Of a stretch of DNA of 22,407 nucleotides, positions 8,998 to 16,421 are shown in pieces. The notes beneath the pieces are model-generated. The model made no database searches, was not told the DNA's origin, and was given only the letters and a program-made list of their open reading frames with translations. A program made the position numbers and the translations under genes. Position 1 is the stretch's first letter. Each line of letters starts with the position of its first letter. This stretch comes from JANYCG01 sp031428695 (lineage in GTDB: Bacteria; Pseudomonadota; Gammaproteobacteria; Burkholderiales; Burkholderiaceae_C), in assembly GCA_031428695.1 (NCBI GenBank), contig JANOYE010000020.1:1-22407 (forward strand), given 5' to 3'.

Positions 8998-10026
8998 CTA
9001 ATTCACTGTGACTTGAAAGTCTATGGTGTGGGTTGCAGGTGACGGCGTGTTACCAAATCGCGCACTAACGGTGCGAGTGGCGGGTGTGTAGTCGGCGTTG
9101 TCTGTGTCAATGGCATCGGTTCGAACCAAGCCATTGACCTTGATGCTTCCAGCAACAAACGTGGTTTCTGGTGGCAATGGATCATTAAAAGCCAGGTTGT
9201 TGGCCGTGCCCACGCCACTTACGTTGAGCACCACGCGATAAGTAAGCACGCTACCCGGCATGACCAGCGCGCCGCCTTTGGGGTCTTTGACCAGCAAGAC
9301 GTTTTTGACGACGGTGACTGCAAAACCGGAAACGATGTAGCTGCCTGCCACGGTGGCAGTGGCCCGGCTCCCCCCAACCACGGCGTCAACACCCCCCGCG
9401 CCCAGGCCAGGCAGCGTGGTGCCGGGCGCAGCGCCACTGGCGCCTGGCGTCAGCGCGCTGGCGCTGACGCCCACATTGCCAAGGCCGCCGAGCGCCACGC
9501 CCGGCGGAATGTCACTCACCACATAGATCACACGGCTGGCTTCAGCCGCCAGCGCCGGGTCATTGACGCCGGGAACATACAGCGTGTCGGCATTCGGGCC
9601 ACTCGCCTGAAACCCGGCCTGGGCGCCGTTTTCAAGGAAGATGGCGCCGGCAAACGCGTTGACCGGGTCAAACTGGTCGCCCGGCATCGCGTTGTTGCGG
9701 CTCAGGCTGAATACTTCACTGCCATTGCCGGTGTTGGTCAACAGCACGGTGATGGGGCGGCTGGCGTCAGGCGAATTGACCGAGACCGGCGCCGCATCCT
9801 GAACCGTCAATGTGAGGTTAATGAGTTCAGCCACCACGAAGCTGGCGGTGTTGCTGGTGGCTGCCGCGCCAACGCCGCCCACTGAATAGTTCAAGGTGAC
9901 GGCATTCGAAATCACCGTGCCCGCCGGCGCAGCGGCATCAACACCCGAAGGAAAACACCCCGCCCACGCCATCAGGCACGTCGCCAAATGTTGTTTCAGG
10001 ATTCGGGTTGTATTGAGGCGCTGCAA
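8998..10026 (-). CDS. Secreted DUF11-like surface protein, first gene of cluster (342 aa)
   Basis: Exported protein with signal peptide cut near VDA|AAP (about residue 31). The N-terminal half carries 'AGTVISNAVTLNYSVGG', 'SFVVAELINLTLTV' and 'ITVLLTNTGNGSEVFSL', in the same order as in the 423-aa protein. A Gly/Ala-rich middle (about 195-235) leads to a C-terminal DUF11 module (about 240-342) with 'MPGSVLTYRVVLNVSGVGTA', 'DPLPPETTFVAGSIKVNG' and terminal strand 'HTIDFQVTVN'. The start taken is TTG 10026, the first start codon after an in-frame TGA. No strong ribosome binding site is visible. ATG at codon 19 would leave too short a signal sequence. The Cys in 'AWAGC' is not a good lipobox. 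Function unknown; part of the surface cluster. Confidence 0.8.
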   Translation of the reverse strand: MQRLNTTRILKQHLATCLMAWAGCFPSGVDAAAPAGTVISNAVTLNYSVGGVGAAATSNTASFVVAELINLTLTVQDAAPVSVNSPDASRPITVLLTNTGNGSEVFSLSRNNAMPGDQFDPVNAFAGAIFLENGAQAGFQASGPNADTLYVPGVNDPALAAEASRVIYVVSDIPPGVALGGLGNVGVSASALTPGASGAAPGTTLPGLGAGGVDAVVGGSRATATVAGSYIVSGFAVTVVKNVLLVKDPKGGALVMPGSVLTYRVVLNVSGVGTANNLAFNDPLPPETTFVAGSIKVNGLVRTDAIDTDNADYTPATRTVSARFGNTPSPATHTIDFQVTVN

Positions 10027-10053
10027 CTTGGGGTAAATTCAGGAAAATGATTT

Positions 10054-10084
10054 AGTAAAGATTCAAAGCCCCCACACAAGTCAA
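10054..10084 (-). promoter_or_regulatory. Candidate promoter of the DUF11 cluster
   Basis: Minus-strand TTGACT (10084-10079) as -35 and TTTACT (10059-10054) as -10, with a 19-bp spacer. It lies just ahead of the first DUF11 gene. The -35 is good, the -10 is weak and the spacer is long, so this is a low-confidence call. Confidence 0.25.
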
Positions 10085-10223
10085 TACTGGGGCGCATCAA
10101 AGCCTAAACAGGCCAACTTTGTGGCCAAAATCATCCAATTTCCCCCTCCCTTGATTTTACAGTTTCTTCGCCTTTATATGTAACCAGCGGTGAGCGGTGA
10201 AACCCTGACTTTACGAAAACCCC

Positions 10224-10258
10224 AAAAAAAACAAGATTTCATGTGTTTTCGCACACTT
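10224..10258 (-). terminator. Weak candidate terminator with T8 tract
   Basis: On the minus strand CAAG pairs with CTTG around an inner GTGT/ACAC hairpin, and CTTG is followed at once by eight T (10231-10224). The stem is interrupted by an unpaired ATGAAAT, so stability is doubtful. It could end read-through from ffh or a small RNA from the spacer. Confidence 0.25.
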
Positions 10259-10360
10259 GAACCTGGCCCAAGGGTGCGCGGATGTCGGACTGGGCACGGC
10301 TCGCCTGGCAAGGGAAGCAAAGCTAAAACGCTTGAGCCCCGGGGATTGGCCATTTGCCGC

Positions 10361-10392
10361 GCCGGTTTGAAGCTTGGTGTCGCGGAACCGGC
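10361..10392. repeat. 7-bp inverted repeat in GC-rich block
   Basis: GCCGGTT (10361-10367) and AACCGGC (10386-10392) are exact reverse complements around an 18-base loop that contains AAGCTT. On the minus strand a CCC-GAAA-GGG hairpin with a GNRA tetraloop lies just beside it (about 10400-10409). The block may fold as RNA; the strand is not determined. Confidence 0.4.
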
Positions 10393-10498
10393 GGCGGCCC
10401 CTTTCGGGTTCAATCGTACCCAATTTGGGGTTGATTGGCGTCAATTTCGTCGAAATTCCGGAAATTCAAGAAAAATCGGCAATTAAGTCACGTATATA

Positions 10499-10533
10499 TT
10501 CAATAGTATGCTATACTTAATATAGCAATTGAA
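10499..10533. promoter_or_regulatory. 35-bp AT-rich dyad, possible operator
   Basis: Nested inverted repeats: inner TGCTATA (10509-10515) and TATAGCA (10521-10527) around CTTAA, and outer TTCAAT (10499-10504) and ATTGAA (10528-10533) with AGTA unpaired on the left. It lies 37 bp past the ffh stop. No T tract follows on either strand, so a protein-binding site is more likely than a terminator. The binding protein is unknown. Confidence 0.5.
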
Positions 10534-10569
10534 TAGGCGACCCGCATCGAAACAGCGCCCGAAAAGACG

Positions 10570-11943
10570 CTAAAACGGCATCTTCGGCATGCCTTTCATG
10601 CCACCCATACCGCCCATGCGTTTCATCATTTTCAGCATGCCGCCGCCCTTCATCTTCTTCATCATGTCCTGCATCTGCTCAAACTCCTTGAGCATGCGGT
10701 TGACTTCCTGAACCTGCACGCCGGCGCCCGCCGCAATGCGCCGCTTGCGGGTGGCCTTGATCAGCTCGGGCTTGCGCCGCTCCAGCGCCGTCATGCTGTG
10801 GATGATGCCCTGCTTGCGCTGGATGTCTTTCTCGGCGCGGTTCATGTCGACCTGGCCGGCCTTGGCGGCCATGCCTGCGGGCAGCTTGTCCATCAGGCTC
10901 GAGAGGCCGCCCATTTGCCGCATTTGCTGGATTTGCCCCAAGAAGTCGTTCAAGTCGAATCCGGCGCCGCTTTTGACCTTGGCCGCGAGTTTCTGCGCCG
11001 CCTCCACGTCGACACCGGCCGTGACCTGCTCCACCAGAGCGACGATATCGCCCATGCCCAAAATGCGGCCAGCGTGGCGCTCGGCATCGAACACTTCGAG
11101 CCCGTCGATCTTTTCGCTGGTGCCCGAGAACTTGATCGGCGCACCCGTCACCTGGCGCACTGACAGCGCGGCGCCCCCGCGCGAATCGCCATCGGTCTTG
11201 GTCAGGATGATGCCCGTCAAGGGCAGTGCGTCTTTGAACGCCTTGGCGGTGTTGATGGCATCTTGGCCCTGCATCGCATCCACCACAAACAGCGTTTCGA
11301 CCGGGTTCAGCGCTGCATGCAGCTCCTTGATTTCGCGCATCAGGGCTTCGTCAATCGCGAGGCGGCCCGCCGTGTCTACCAGCAACACATCAAAATAATG
11401 TTTGCGCGCGTAATCCAGCGCTGCCAGGGCAATTGCCACCGGTTTTTGATCCGCTGAACTGGGGAACCATTCGGCGCCGGCTTGGGCGGTCACCGTTTTG
11501 AGCTGTTCGATGGCAGCCGGGCGGTAGACGTCGCCCGAGACCGTCAGCACTTTTTTCTTGCGCTTTTCGATCAAGTGCTTGGCCAGCTTGGCGGTGGTGG
11601 TCGTTTTGCCCGCGCCTTGCAGGCCTGCCATCAGGATCACGGCTGGTGGCTGGGCTGAAAGGTTGATATCTGCTACCCCTTCGCCCATGGTCGCCGCAAG
11701 CTCTTTGCTCACGATGCTCACCATCAATTGGCCGGGTTGCAACGAACCCATCACCTCCTGGCCCAGCGCCTTCTCCTTCACCCGCGCGATGAAGCCACGC
11801 ACCACCGGAAGCGCCACGTCTGCTTCCAGCAGGGCCATGCGAACCTCGCGCAACATGTCGGCTACGTTGGATTCAGTGATGCGGGACTGGCCCCGGATGC
11901 CTTTGACAAGGCGGGAAAGTTTGTCGGATAGTGCGGAGGCCAT
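10570..11943 (-). CDS. ffh: Signal recognition particle GTPase Ffh
   Basis: SRP54-type GTPase that, with 4.5S RNA, binds signal sequences of nascent membrane proteins and docks with FtsY. The 457-residue length is normal. N domain residues 1-100; P-loop GLQGAGKTTTT (107-117); DVYRPAAIEQL (138-148); DTAGR (190-194); TKTDGDSRGG (248-257); GMGDI (296-300). The M domain follows, with the RNA-binding 'RKRRIAAGAG' segment and a Met-rich C-terminus (KGGGMLKMMKRMGGMGG…MPF) that lines the signal-sequence groove. ATG 11943 opens with the expected MASALSDKLSRL; no strong Shine-Dalgarno is visible. Transcribed away from the CcsA-like gene, with a 101-bp shared upstream region. Confidence 0.98.
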   Translation of the reverse strand: MASALSDKLSRLVKGIRGQSRITESNVADMLREVRMALLEADVALPVVRGFIARVKEKALGQEVMGSLQPGQLMVSIVSKELAATMGEGVADINLSAQPPAVILMAGLQGAGKTTTTAKLAKHLIEKRKKKVLTVSGDVYRPAAIEQLKTVTAQAGAEWFPSSADQKPVAIALAALDYARKHYFDVLLVDTAGRLAIDEALMREIKELHAALNPVETLFVVDAMQGQDAINTAKAFKDALPLTGIILTKTDGDSRGGAALSVRQVTGAPIKFSGTSEKIDGLEVFDAERHAGRILGMGDIVALVEQVTAGVDVEAAQKLAAKVKSGAGFDLNDFLGQIQQMRQMGGLSSLMDKLPAGMAAKAGQVDMNRAEKDIQRKQGIIHSMTALERRKPELIKATRKRRIAAGAGVQVQEVNRMLKEFEQMQDMMKKMKGGGMLKMMKRMGGMGGMKGMPKMPF

Positions 11944-12044
11944 GGTAAGTAGATAGGCGCATGCGTGAATGCTTCGCCCGATGGTGTTCTGAAACGCTAA
12001 ACTGTGCGCATGATTTTACCCAGTGTGGCTAGGCCAGTCTGAGA

Positions 12045-12857
12045 ATGGCGATGACCTTTGAATGGGCTGTGGCAGCCGCCGCAGCTTCCGCAGCTGCCGC
12101 TTATGGGCTGGCGGCGATGCTTGCGTCAAAAAGTGGCGCAAAAAGTGGCGTGACGGCAGCGCGTTGGACAGTTGTCATCGCATGGCTGCTGCATGGCGCT
12201 GCTCTGGCCGGGTCGCTATTGGGCGATGTTCCAAAGTTTGGATTTGCGCCAGCCCTGAGCATGACGGCCTGGTTGGTAGCGTTGCTGTATGGCATCGAGA
12301 GTCAACTCGTTCCCCAATTGCGCACCCATTGGGCGTTAAGCGCCTTAGCGGCGAGCGCTGTGCTGCTCGCACTGTTTTTCCCGGGTATTCCGTTGAACCC
12401 CGGCGCTTCGTTGTGGCTGCCGCTGCACTGGGCTTTTGGCATCGCCTCCTATGGTTTGTTTGGTGTGGCGGTTGCCCACGGGTGGTTCATGACGCGTGCC
12501 GAGGGCGACATCCGCTTGGCGCATGAACCAGGAAGTGGCGTGCCCTTGATGACACTGGAACGCCTGACGTTCCGTTTTGTCGCCGCTGGGTTTGTCTTGT
12601 TGAGCGCTACGCTCGGTATCGCCCTATTTTTCACTGAGCAGTTGTACGGCAGTGCCGCCCCACGCCGCTGGGATCACAAAACCGTGTTTTCCGTCCTTTC
12701 CTGGGTTGCCTTCGCCGTTCTTTTGTTGGGCCGCGCGCGTTTCGGCTGGCGGGGCCGCGTTGCCGTTCGCATGCTTTATCTGGGTGCCGGCCTGTTGCTG
12801 CTCGCCTATGTCGGCTCGCGCTTCGTGTTGGAAGTCATACTGGGTCGAAGTTCATGA
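12045..12857 (+). CDS. CcsA/YpjD-family inner-membrane cytochrome c assembly-like protein
   Basis: A 270-residue, very hydrophobic protein with about eight predicted membrane segments, fitting the CcsA/HemX-like (YpjD) family often found beside ffh in proteobacteria. Family-type features are the His/Trp-rich 'LPLHWAFGIASYGLFGVAVAH' region (about residues 125-146), 'RLTFRFVAAGFVLLS' (about 171-185), and 'RRWDHKTVFSVLSWVAFAVL' (about 207-226), where His is a possible haem ligand. CcsA proteins present haem for cytochrome c maturation, but this short YpjD branch is poorly characterised, so a haem role is inferred. The start may be ATG 12045 or ATG 12051, and neither has a strong ribosome binding site. 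First gene of a five-gene likely operon; it overlaps the next gene by 4 bp (ATGA). Confidence 0.85.
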   Translation: MAMTFEWAVAAAAASAAAAYGLAAMLASKSGAKSGVTAARWTVVIAWLLHGAALAGSLLGDVPKFGFAPALSMTAWLVALLYGIESQLVPQLRTHWALSALAASAVLLALFFPGIPLNPGASLWLPLHWAFGIASYGLFGVAVAHGWFMTRAEGDIRLAHEPGSGVPLMTLERLTFRFVAAGFVLLSATLGIALFFTEQLYGSAAPRRWDHKTVFSVLSWVAFAVLLLGRARFGWRGRVAVRMLYLGAGLLLLAYVGSRFVLEVILGRSS

Positions 12858-13114
12858 GATACATCATTGTCACGTTGGCGCTTGCGCTGATCATTTTCTG
12901 GATTGTGCGGGCAGTCCGAGGCCCGGGGCCAGATCAGCAATTGCCTCAAAACAAAGCGAGAGCGGGTCGCACGCCGACTCCACAGGTGCAAGACATGGTG
13001 TCGTGCGCCCGATGCGGGCTTCACTTGCCGAAAGCCGAGGCAATTCCCGGGACAAACCAGCGGGAAGGCGCTATGTATTGCTGCCCCGAGCACCAGCGCC
13101 TGGCTGAGTCCTGA
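12854..13114 (+). CDS. PP0621-like small membrane-anchored zinc-finger-type protein (86 aa)
   Basis: Short protein with one N-terminal membrane segment (MRYIIVTLALALIIFWIVRA), a polar linker rich in Gln/Pro/Arg, and a compact Cys/His motif: CARCG at about residues 51-55, 'HLPKAEA', then YCCPEH at about 75-80. The CxxC…CC.xxH pattern suggests a small zinc ribbon facing the cytoplasm. It resembles the conserved PP0621 family of unknown function. The start overlaps the preceding stop (ATGA), and its own stop is directly followed by the kinase ATG with no gap, so translational coupling is likely. Confidence 0.8.
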   Translation: MRYIIVTLALALIIFWIVRAVRGPGPDQQLPQNKARAGRTPTPQVQDMVSCARCGLHLPKAEAIPGTNQREGAMYCCPEHQRLAES

Positions 13115-14854
13115 ATGGCTGGCAATCTGGAATCGGATCCTTGGCTGAAAACATCCCAGGCTGCCCTGCTGGAGGCTAGTCAGGAGAAAGTGCACGAGCC
13201 TCCCAACGAGTTTGAACGCCTCTGGCGCGCCTTCATGACAGCGCGCGCAACCTTGGGCCTGATGCTGGTGTTGCTGCAGGCAACGTTGGTCGGCATGGGA
13301 ATTGTGCGCAATCCAACCCTGTTGCTGGTCTGTAGCGCCTATTTCGCGGCCACACTGCTCGCCCGGTTTCTCTTTAGGCCGCGCCAGCTGGGCCGGAATT
13401 TTGACCCCTTGTGGGCTTTGATCGTCGGTGTGGATTTGCTGACGTTTTCCCTCTTGCAGGTCATGCAGGGCGGTGGCATCAACTACGCTGCTTTGATGGC
13501 GCTTCCCGTATTGTTGGCTGCCGTGCTCGGCTCCCTCTTTCTGGCCATGGGAACTGCCGCGACGGTCAGCCTCATGCTGCTGGCCCACTCCTTTTGGCTC
13601 GCCACTCAGGGCGCGTTTGACGCCACGCCCCACCTGGCGCAATCAGCCTTGGTGGGGGCGGGCTGTTTTGTCATTGCGTTCCTATCCAACCAGCTTTCAA
13701 CCCGCTTGTCGCAGGAAGAAACCCGCGCCCGCCAAAGCTTGCTGGCAGTGCAGATCCAACGCCAAGTCAATGAGCTCGTCATTGAGTCACTGAGCGACGG
13801 CATCGTGGTTGTCGATGTGGCCGGCAACGTGCTTGCCGCGAATCCGGCCGCGCGCCAGATGCTGGGCATTGACCAAGCGCCTCTGCCAACCACCTTCAAT
13901 TTGAAGTCTGAACCGGCTTGGTCGGCACTCGATGAACTGGCCAGCGCGAGCTTCAATCGAAATGAGCTGCGCCGAACCGACATCGCCCTGAACAGCAGCG
14001 GCCAGGGGCAACGGCGGCTGCGCGTGCGGACTCGTCAAACCGGAATTCCCGGCAACAGCGACGAAAGCCTGTGTGTGATGTTCATGCAGGATCAGCGTGA
14101 AATGGAAGCGCGCATGCGCACTGAAAAACTGGCCAGCATGGGGCGCATGTCGGCGGCAGTGGCCCACGAAATCCGCAACCCGCTGGCCGCTATCGCGCAG
14201 GCCAATGCGCTGCTGGAAGAGGATTCGACCGATCCTCGACAACGCCAATTGATAACCATGGTGGCGCAAAATGCAGACCGGCTTGGAAAAATCGTAGACG
14301 AGGTGCTTGACATTTCGCGAATCCAGACGCGCGAAGGTCAAAATCCAACCCGTTCGCTGGGTTTGTGCGCCAGCGTCAAACCAATCGCCAGCGACTGGGC
14401 GCGCCAAACGGGCAGCCTAGGAGTGTTGCGCACAGATTTGTTGCAAAACGAGATCGTGGTGGCGTTTGACTCCGAGCATTTGCGACGAGTTCTGGTGAAC
14501 CTCTTGGACAACGCCCGCCGTTACGCGAGCGGGAAAAGTGAGTCTATCCAAATTCACGCCGCGCAGAATCACAGGCGTCAGGGCACGCTTGTTGTCTGGA
14601 GCGATGGGCCACCGCTCGAAAAATCGGTCGAACAACACCTGTTTGAACCCTTCTTTTCATCTGAAAGCCGTTCAACCGGCCTGGGCCTGTACATTTGCCG
14701 TGAGTTGTGCGAAGGGCATGGCGCAGTGATCGCTTATCGCCGCGCGCCGCGCGAAAGCCGGGCAGTCAACGTGATTGGCAACGAGTTCCATATCACCTTC
14801 CGGACCGCTCGGTCGACACGCCGACTTGTGCATGAGATGTCAGCTTCGACCTAA
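13115..14854 (+). CDS. pilS: PilS-like sensor histidine kinase
   Basis: Membrane sensor kinase of 579 residues. The N-terminal part (about 40-195) has around six hydrophobic segments, as in PilS. A PAS-like region follows (about 215-330: 'LVIESLSDGIVVVDVAGNVL'), then the HisKA H-box 'MSAAVAHEIRNPLAA' with phospho-acceptor H351, N-box 'LVNLLDNARRYA' (N462, N466), a diverged G1 box (WSDGPP, 496-501, in place of DxGxG) and the G2 box STGLGLYICREL (520-531). PilS phosphorylates PilR, which turns on the major pilin gene with sigma-54. The response regulator gene starts 19 bp downstream. The pilS name rests on architecture and partner; no pilin gene is in the window, so another NtrB/PilS-type sensor cannot be ruled out. 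Confidence 0.88.
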   Translation: MAGNLESDPWLKTSQAALLEASQEKVHEPPNEFERLWRAFMTARATLGLMLVLLQATLVGMGIVRNPTLLLVCSAYFAATLLARFLFRPRQLGRNFDPLWALIVGVDLLTFSLLQVMQGGGINYAALMALPVLLAAVLGSLFLAMGTAATVSLMLLAHSFWLATQGAFDATPHLAQSALVGAGCFVIAFLSNQLSTRLSQEETRARQSLLAVQIQRQVNELVIESLSDGIVVVDVAGNVLAANPAARQMLGIDQAPLPTTFNLKSEPAWSALDELASASFNRNELRRTDIALNSSGQGQRRLRVRTRQTGIPGNSDESLCVMFMQDQREMEARMRTEKLASMGRMSAAVAHEIRNPLAAIAQANALLEEDSTDPRQRQLITMVAQNADRLGKIVDEVLDISRIQTREGQNPTRSLGLCASVKPIASDWARQTGSLGVLRTDLLQNEIVVAFDSEHLRRVLVNLLDNARRYASGKSESIQIHAAQNHRRQGTLVVWSDGPPLEKSVEQHLFEPFFSSESRSTGLGLYICRELCEGHGAVIAYRRAPRESRAVNVIGNEFHITFRTARSTRRLVHEMSAST

Positions 14855-14873
14855 GGAAAACGCTCTGCTTGCC

Positions 14874-16421
14874 ATGACCACTTCCCGCACAACTCAAAAG
14901 CAAATATTGGTGGTAGACGACGAACCCGATTTGCGCACCTTGTATGAACTGACGCTGCTGCGCGAAGGCTTTAGGGTCCAAGCAGCGGGGAATGTCGGAG
15001 AGGCAAAACTGCTATTGGCAGAGAACCGGTACGACGTGGTCATCACCGACATGCGCCTTCCTGACGGCTTAGGCTTGCGGCTGCTGGAACAGATCCGTGC
15101 AGAGAACCGATCAGAACGCTGCATCGTGATCACCGCCTACGGGTCTGCCGAAAATGCTGTCGAGTGTTTGAAAGCAGGCGCCTTTGACTACCTGACAAAA
15201 CCCGTCGACCTCAAGCAATTCCGCGCTGTGATCGCATCTGCTGTTCATGACACCAGCTTGGGCAAAGACGGCCCGCCCGATGCGGTTACGGCTCCCGGCG
15301 TCAAATACCCGGCCTCAAAAGGCAACGGCCGCTCCACTGACGACGGAGCACTTGCGTTGGCACGCCTGACCGGAGCTTCAGAAGTAATGTGCGCAGTGCG
15401 CGAACGCATCGCGAAAGTCGCCAAGAGCATGGCGCCGGTGTTGATTCGGGGCGAGTCTGGCACCGGCAAAGAACTGGTGGCCCGCGCATTGCACGCAAAC
15501 AGCCACCGTCGCAATGGCAGTTTGGTAGCCGTCAATTGCAGCGCAATCCCCGAGAACCTTCTGGAAGCGGAGTTTTTTGGCTCAAAGAAGGGAGCCTATA
15601 CGGGCTCCACACAAGACCGAGAAGGATTTTTCCAAGCAGCCTCCGAAGGCACTCTGTTTCTGGATGAAATCGGCGATTTGCCTTTGGCAATGCAGGCCAA
15701 GTTGCTCAGAGCGATTCAGGAGCGAAGTATTCGCCCGGTAGGAAGTGCGATGGAAGAGCCAGTAAACGTCCGCTTGCTTAGTGCAACGCACAAAGACCTT
15801 GCGACAGAAGTGGCCGCTGGGCGCTTCCGTCAGGATTTGTATTACCGACTCAACGTCATCGACATCTTCATTCCACCATTGCGGGAGCGCATCGAAGATT
15901 TGCCACTGCTGTGTGAGGCGCTGCTTGAACGCATCGCGCGGGAAGCCGGAATTGGGGCGCCCCTTTTGTCACCCCGCTTGTTGGAGCAGTTGGCGCGCAC
16001 TCCTCTGCGCGGCAACGTTCGTGAACTGGAAAACCTGCTGCACCGCGCCGTTGCCCTTTACGACGGGCATCTTTTGGAACTGGATCAATCAGTTGAAAGC
16101 ACCTTGCCACAACCGTTGCGGTCCATGCCGGATGAACCCGCTGGCCCAGCCGATGAAACACCACTGCGCGCAACCAGCGGCGAGCCAGACGCGCTGCCTC
16201 GAAATCATGAGGCGTTCTCATTGCCGGCAGGTGGAAATCTGCAGACGCATTTGGATCAACATGAGCGAGATATCTTGATCCGGGCATTGCAAAAAACAGG
16301 CTTCAACCGCACTGCGGCCGCCGCCCTTTTGGGCCTGAGCTTGCGCCAGATCCGCTACCGCATTGCCCGTTTGAACATTGACATTCCTGGCGGCGGCGAA
16401 GGCAATGACGAACCGGTTTGA
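14874..16421 (+). CDS. pilR: PilR-like sigma-54-dependent response regulator
   Basis: NtrC-family activator of 515 residues. Receiver domain 9-125 with acidic pair D15/D16, phospho-acceptor D59, T87 and K109. AAA+ domain about 165-400: Walker A GESGTGKE (193-200), Walker B LFLDEIGD (261-268), arginine fingers in 'RFRQDLYYRLNV', and 'PLRGNVRELENL'. The sigma-54 contact loop reads GAYTGS (240-245) instead of GAFTGA. A Pro-rich linker (about 410-450) leads to a Fis-type helix-turn-helix at 465-502 (NRTAAAALLGLSLRQIRYRI). ATG 14874 gives the usual N-terminus; ATG 14832 is also in frame but overlaps the kinase gene. Expected target is the pilin promoter outside this window. Confidence 0.9.
   Translation: MTTSRTTQKQILVVDDEPDLRTLYELTLLREGFRVQAAGNVGEAKLLLAENRYDVVITDMRLPDGLGLRLLEQIRAENRSERCIVITAYGSAENAVECLKAGAFDYLTKPVDLKQFRAVIASAVHDTSLGKDGPPDAVTAPGVKYPASKGNGRSTDDGALALARLTGASEVMCAVRERIAKVAKSMAPVLIRGESGTGKELVARALHANSHRRNGSLVAVNCSAIPENLLEAEFFGSKKGAYTGSTQDREGFFQAASEGTLFLDEIGDLPLAMQAKLLRAIQERSIRPVGSAMEEPVNVRLLSATHKDLATEVAAGRFRQDLYYRLNVIDIFIPPLRERIEDLPLLCEALLERIAREAGIGAPLLSPRLLEQLARTPLRGNVRELENLLHRAVALYDGHLLELDQSVESTLPQPLRSMPDEPAGPADETPLRATSGEPDALPRNHEAFSLPAGGNLQTHLDQHERDILIRALQKTGFNRTAAAALLGLSLRQIRYRIARLNIDIPGGGEGNDEPV

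Larger units (their letters stand above)
10027..10569. other. 543-bp gene-poor spacer between ffh and the DUF11 cluster
   Basis: No convincing gene is present; the short open frames here have no recognisable protein features. The segment is a mosaic of AT-rich ends and a GC-rich middle (about 10260-10400). It contains the dyad at 10499-10533, the palindrome AATTTCG-T-CGAAATT at 10443-10457 overlapping a GAAATTC direct repeat (10452-10458 and 10461-10467), a 7-bp inverted repeat at 10361-10392, and an A8/T8 run at 10224-10231. It could hold regulatory sites for the cluster or an unannotated small RNA. Confidence 0.6.

Noticed and set aside
9960..9985. Cys in 'AWAGC' of the 342-aa protein as a lipoprotein site
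   Set aside because: The position three before Cys is Trp rather than Leu/Val/Ile, and a better signal-peptidase I site follows at VDA.
10300..10345. GGGAAGCAAAGCTA resembling part of a cyclic-di-GMP-I riboswitch
   Set aside because: The required partner helices and tetraloop/receptor pair are not visible, and this strand would point toward the 3' end of ffh rather than a gene start.
10401..10418. GGGTTCAATC resembling a tRNA T-arm, and a possible 4.5S RNA near ffh
   Set aside because: The five-base T stem does not close, no D-arm, anticodon arm or acceptor stem fits, and the conserved GGAA tetraloop region of 4.5S RNA is absent.
12806..13642. 278-codon minus-strand frame opposite the PP0621-like and pilS genes
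   Set aside because: It is antisense to three well-supported coupled genes and its His/Gln/Arg-rich product has no domain.
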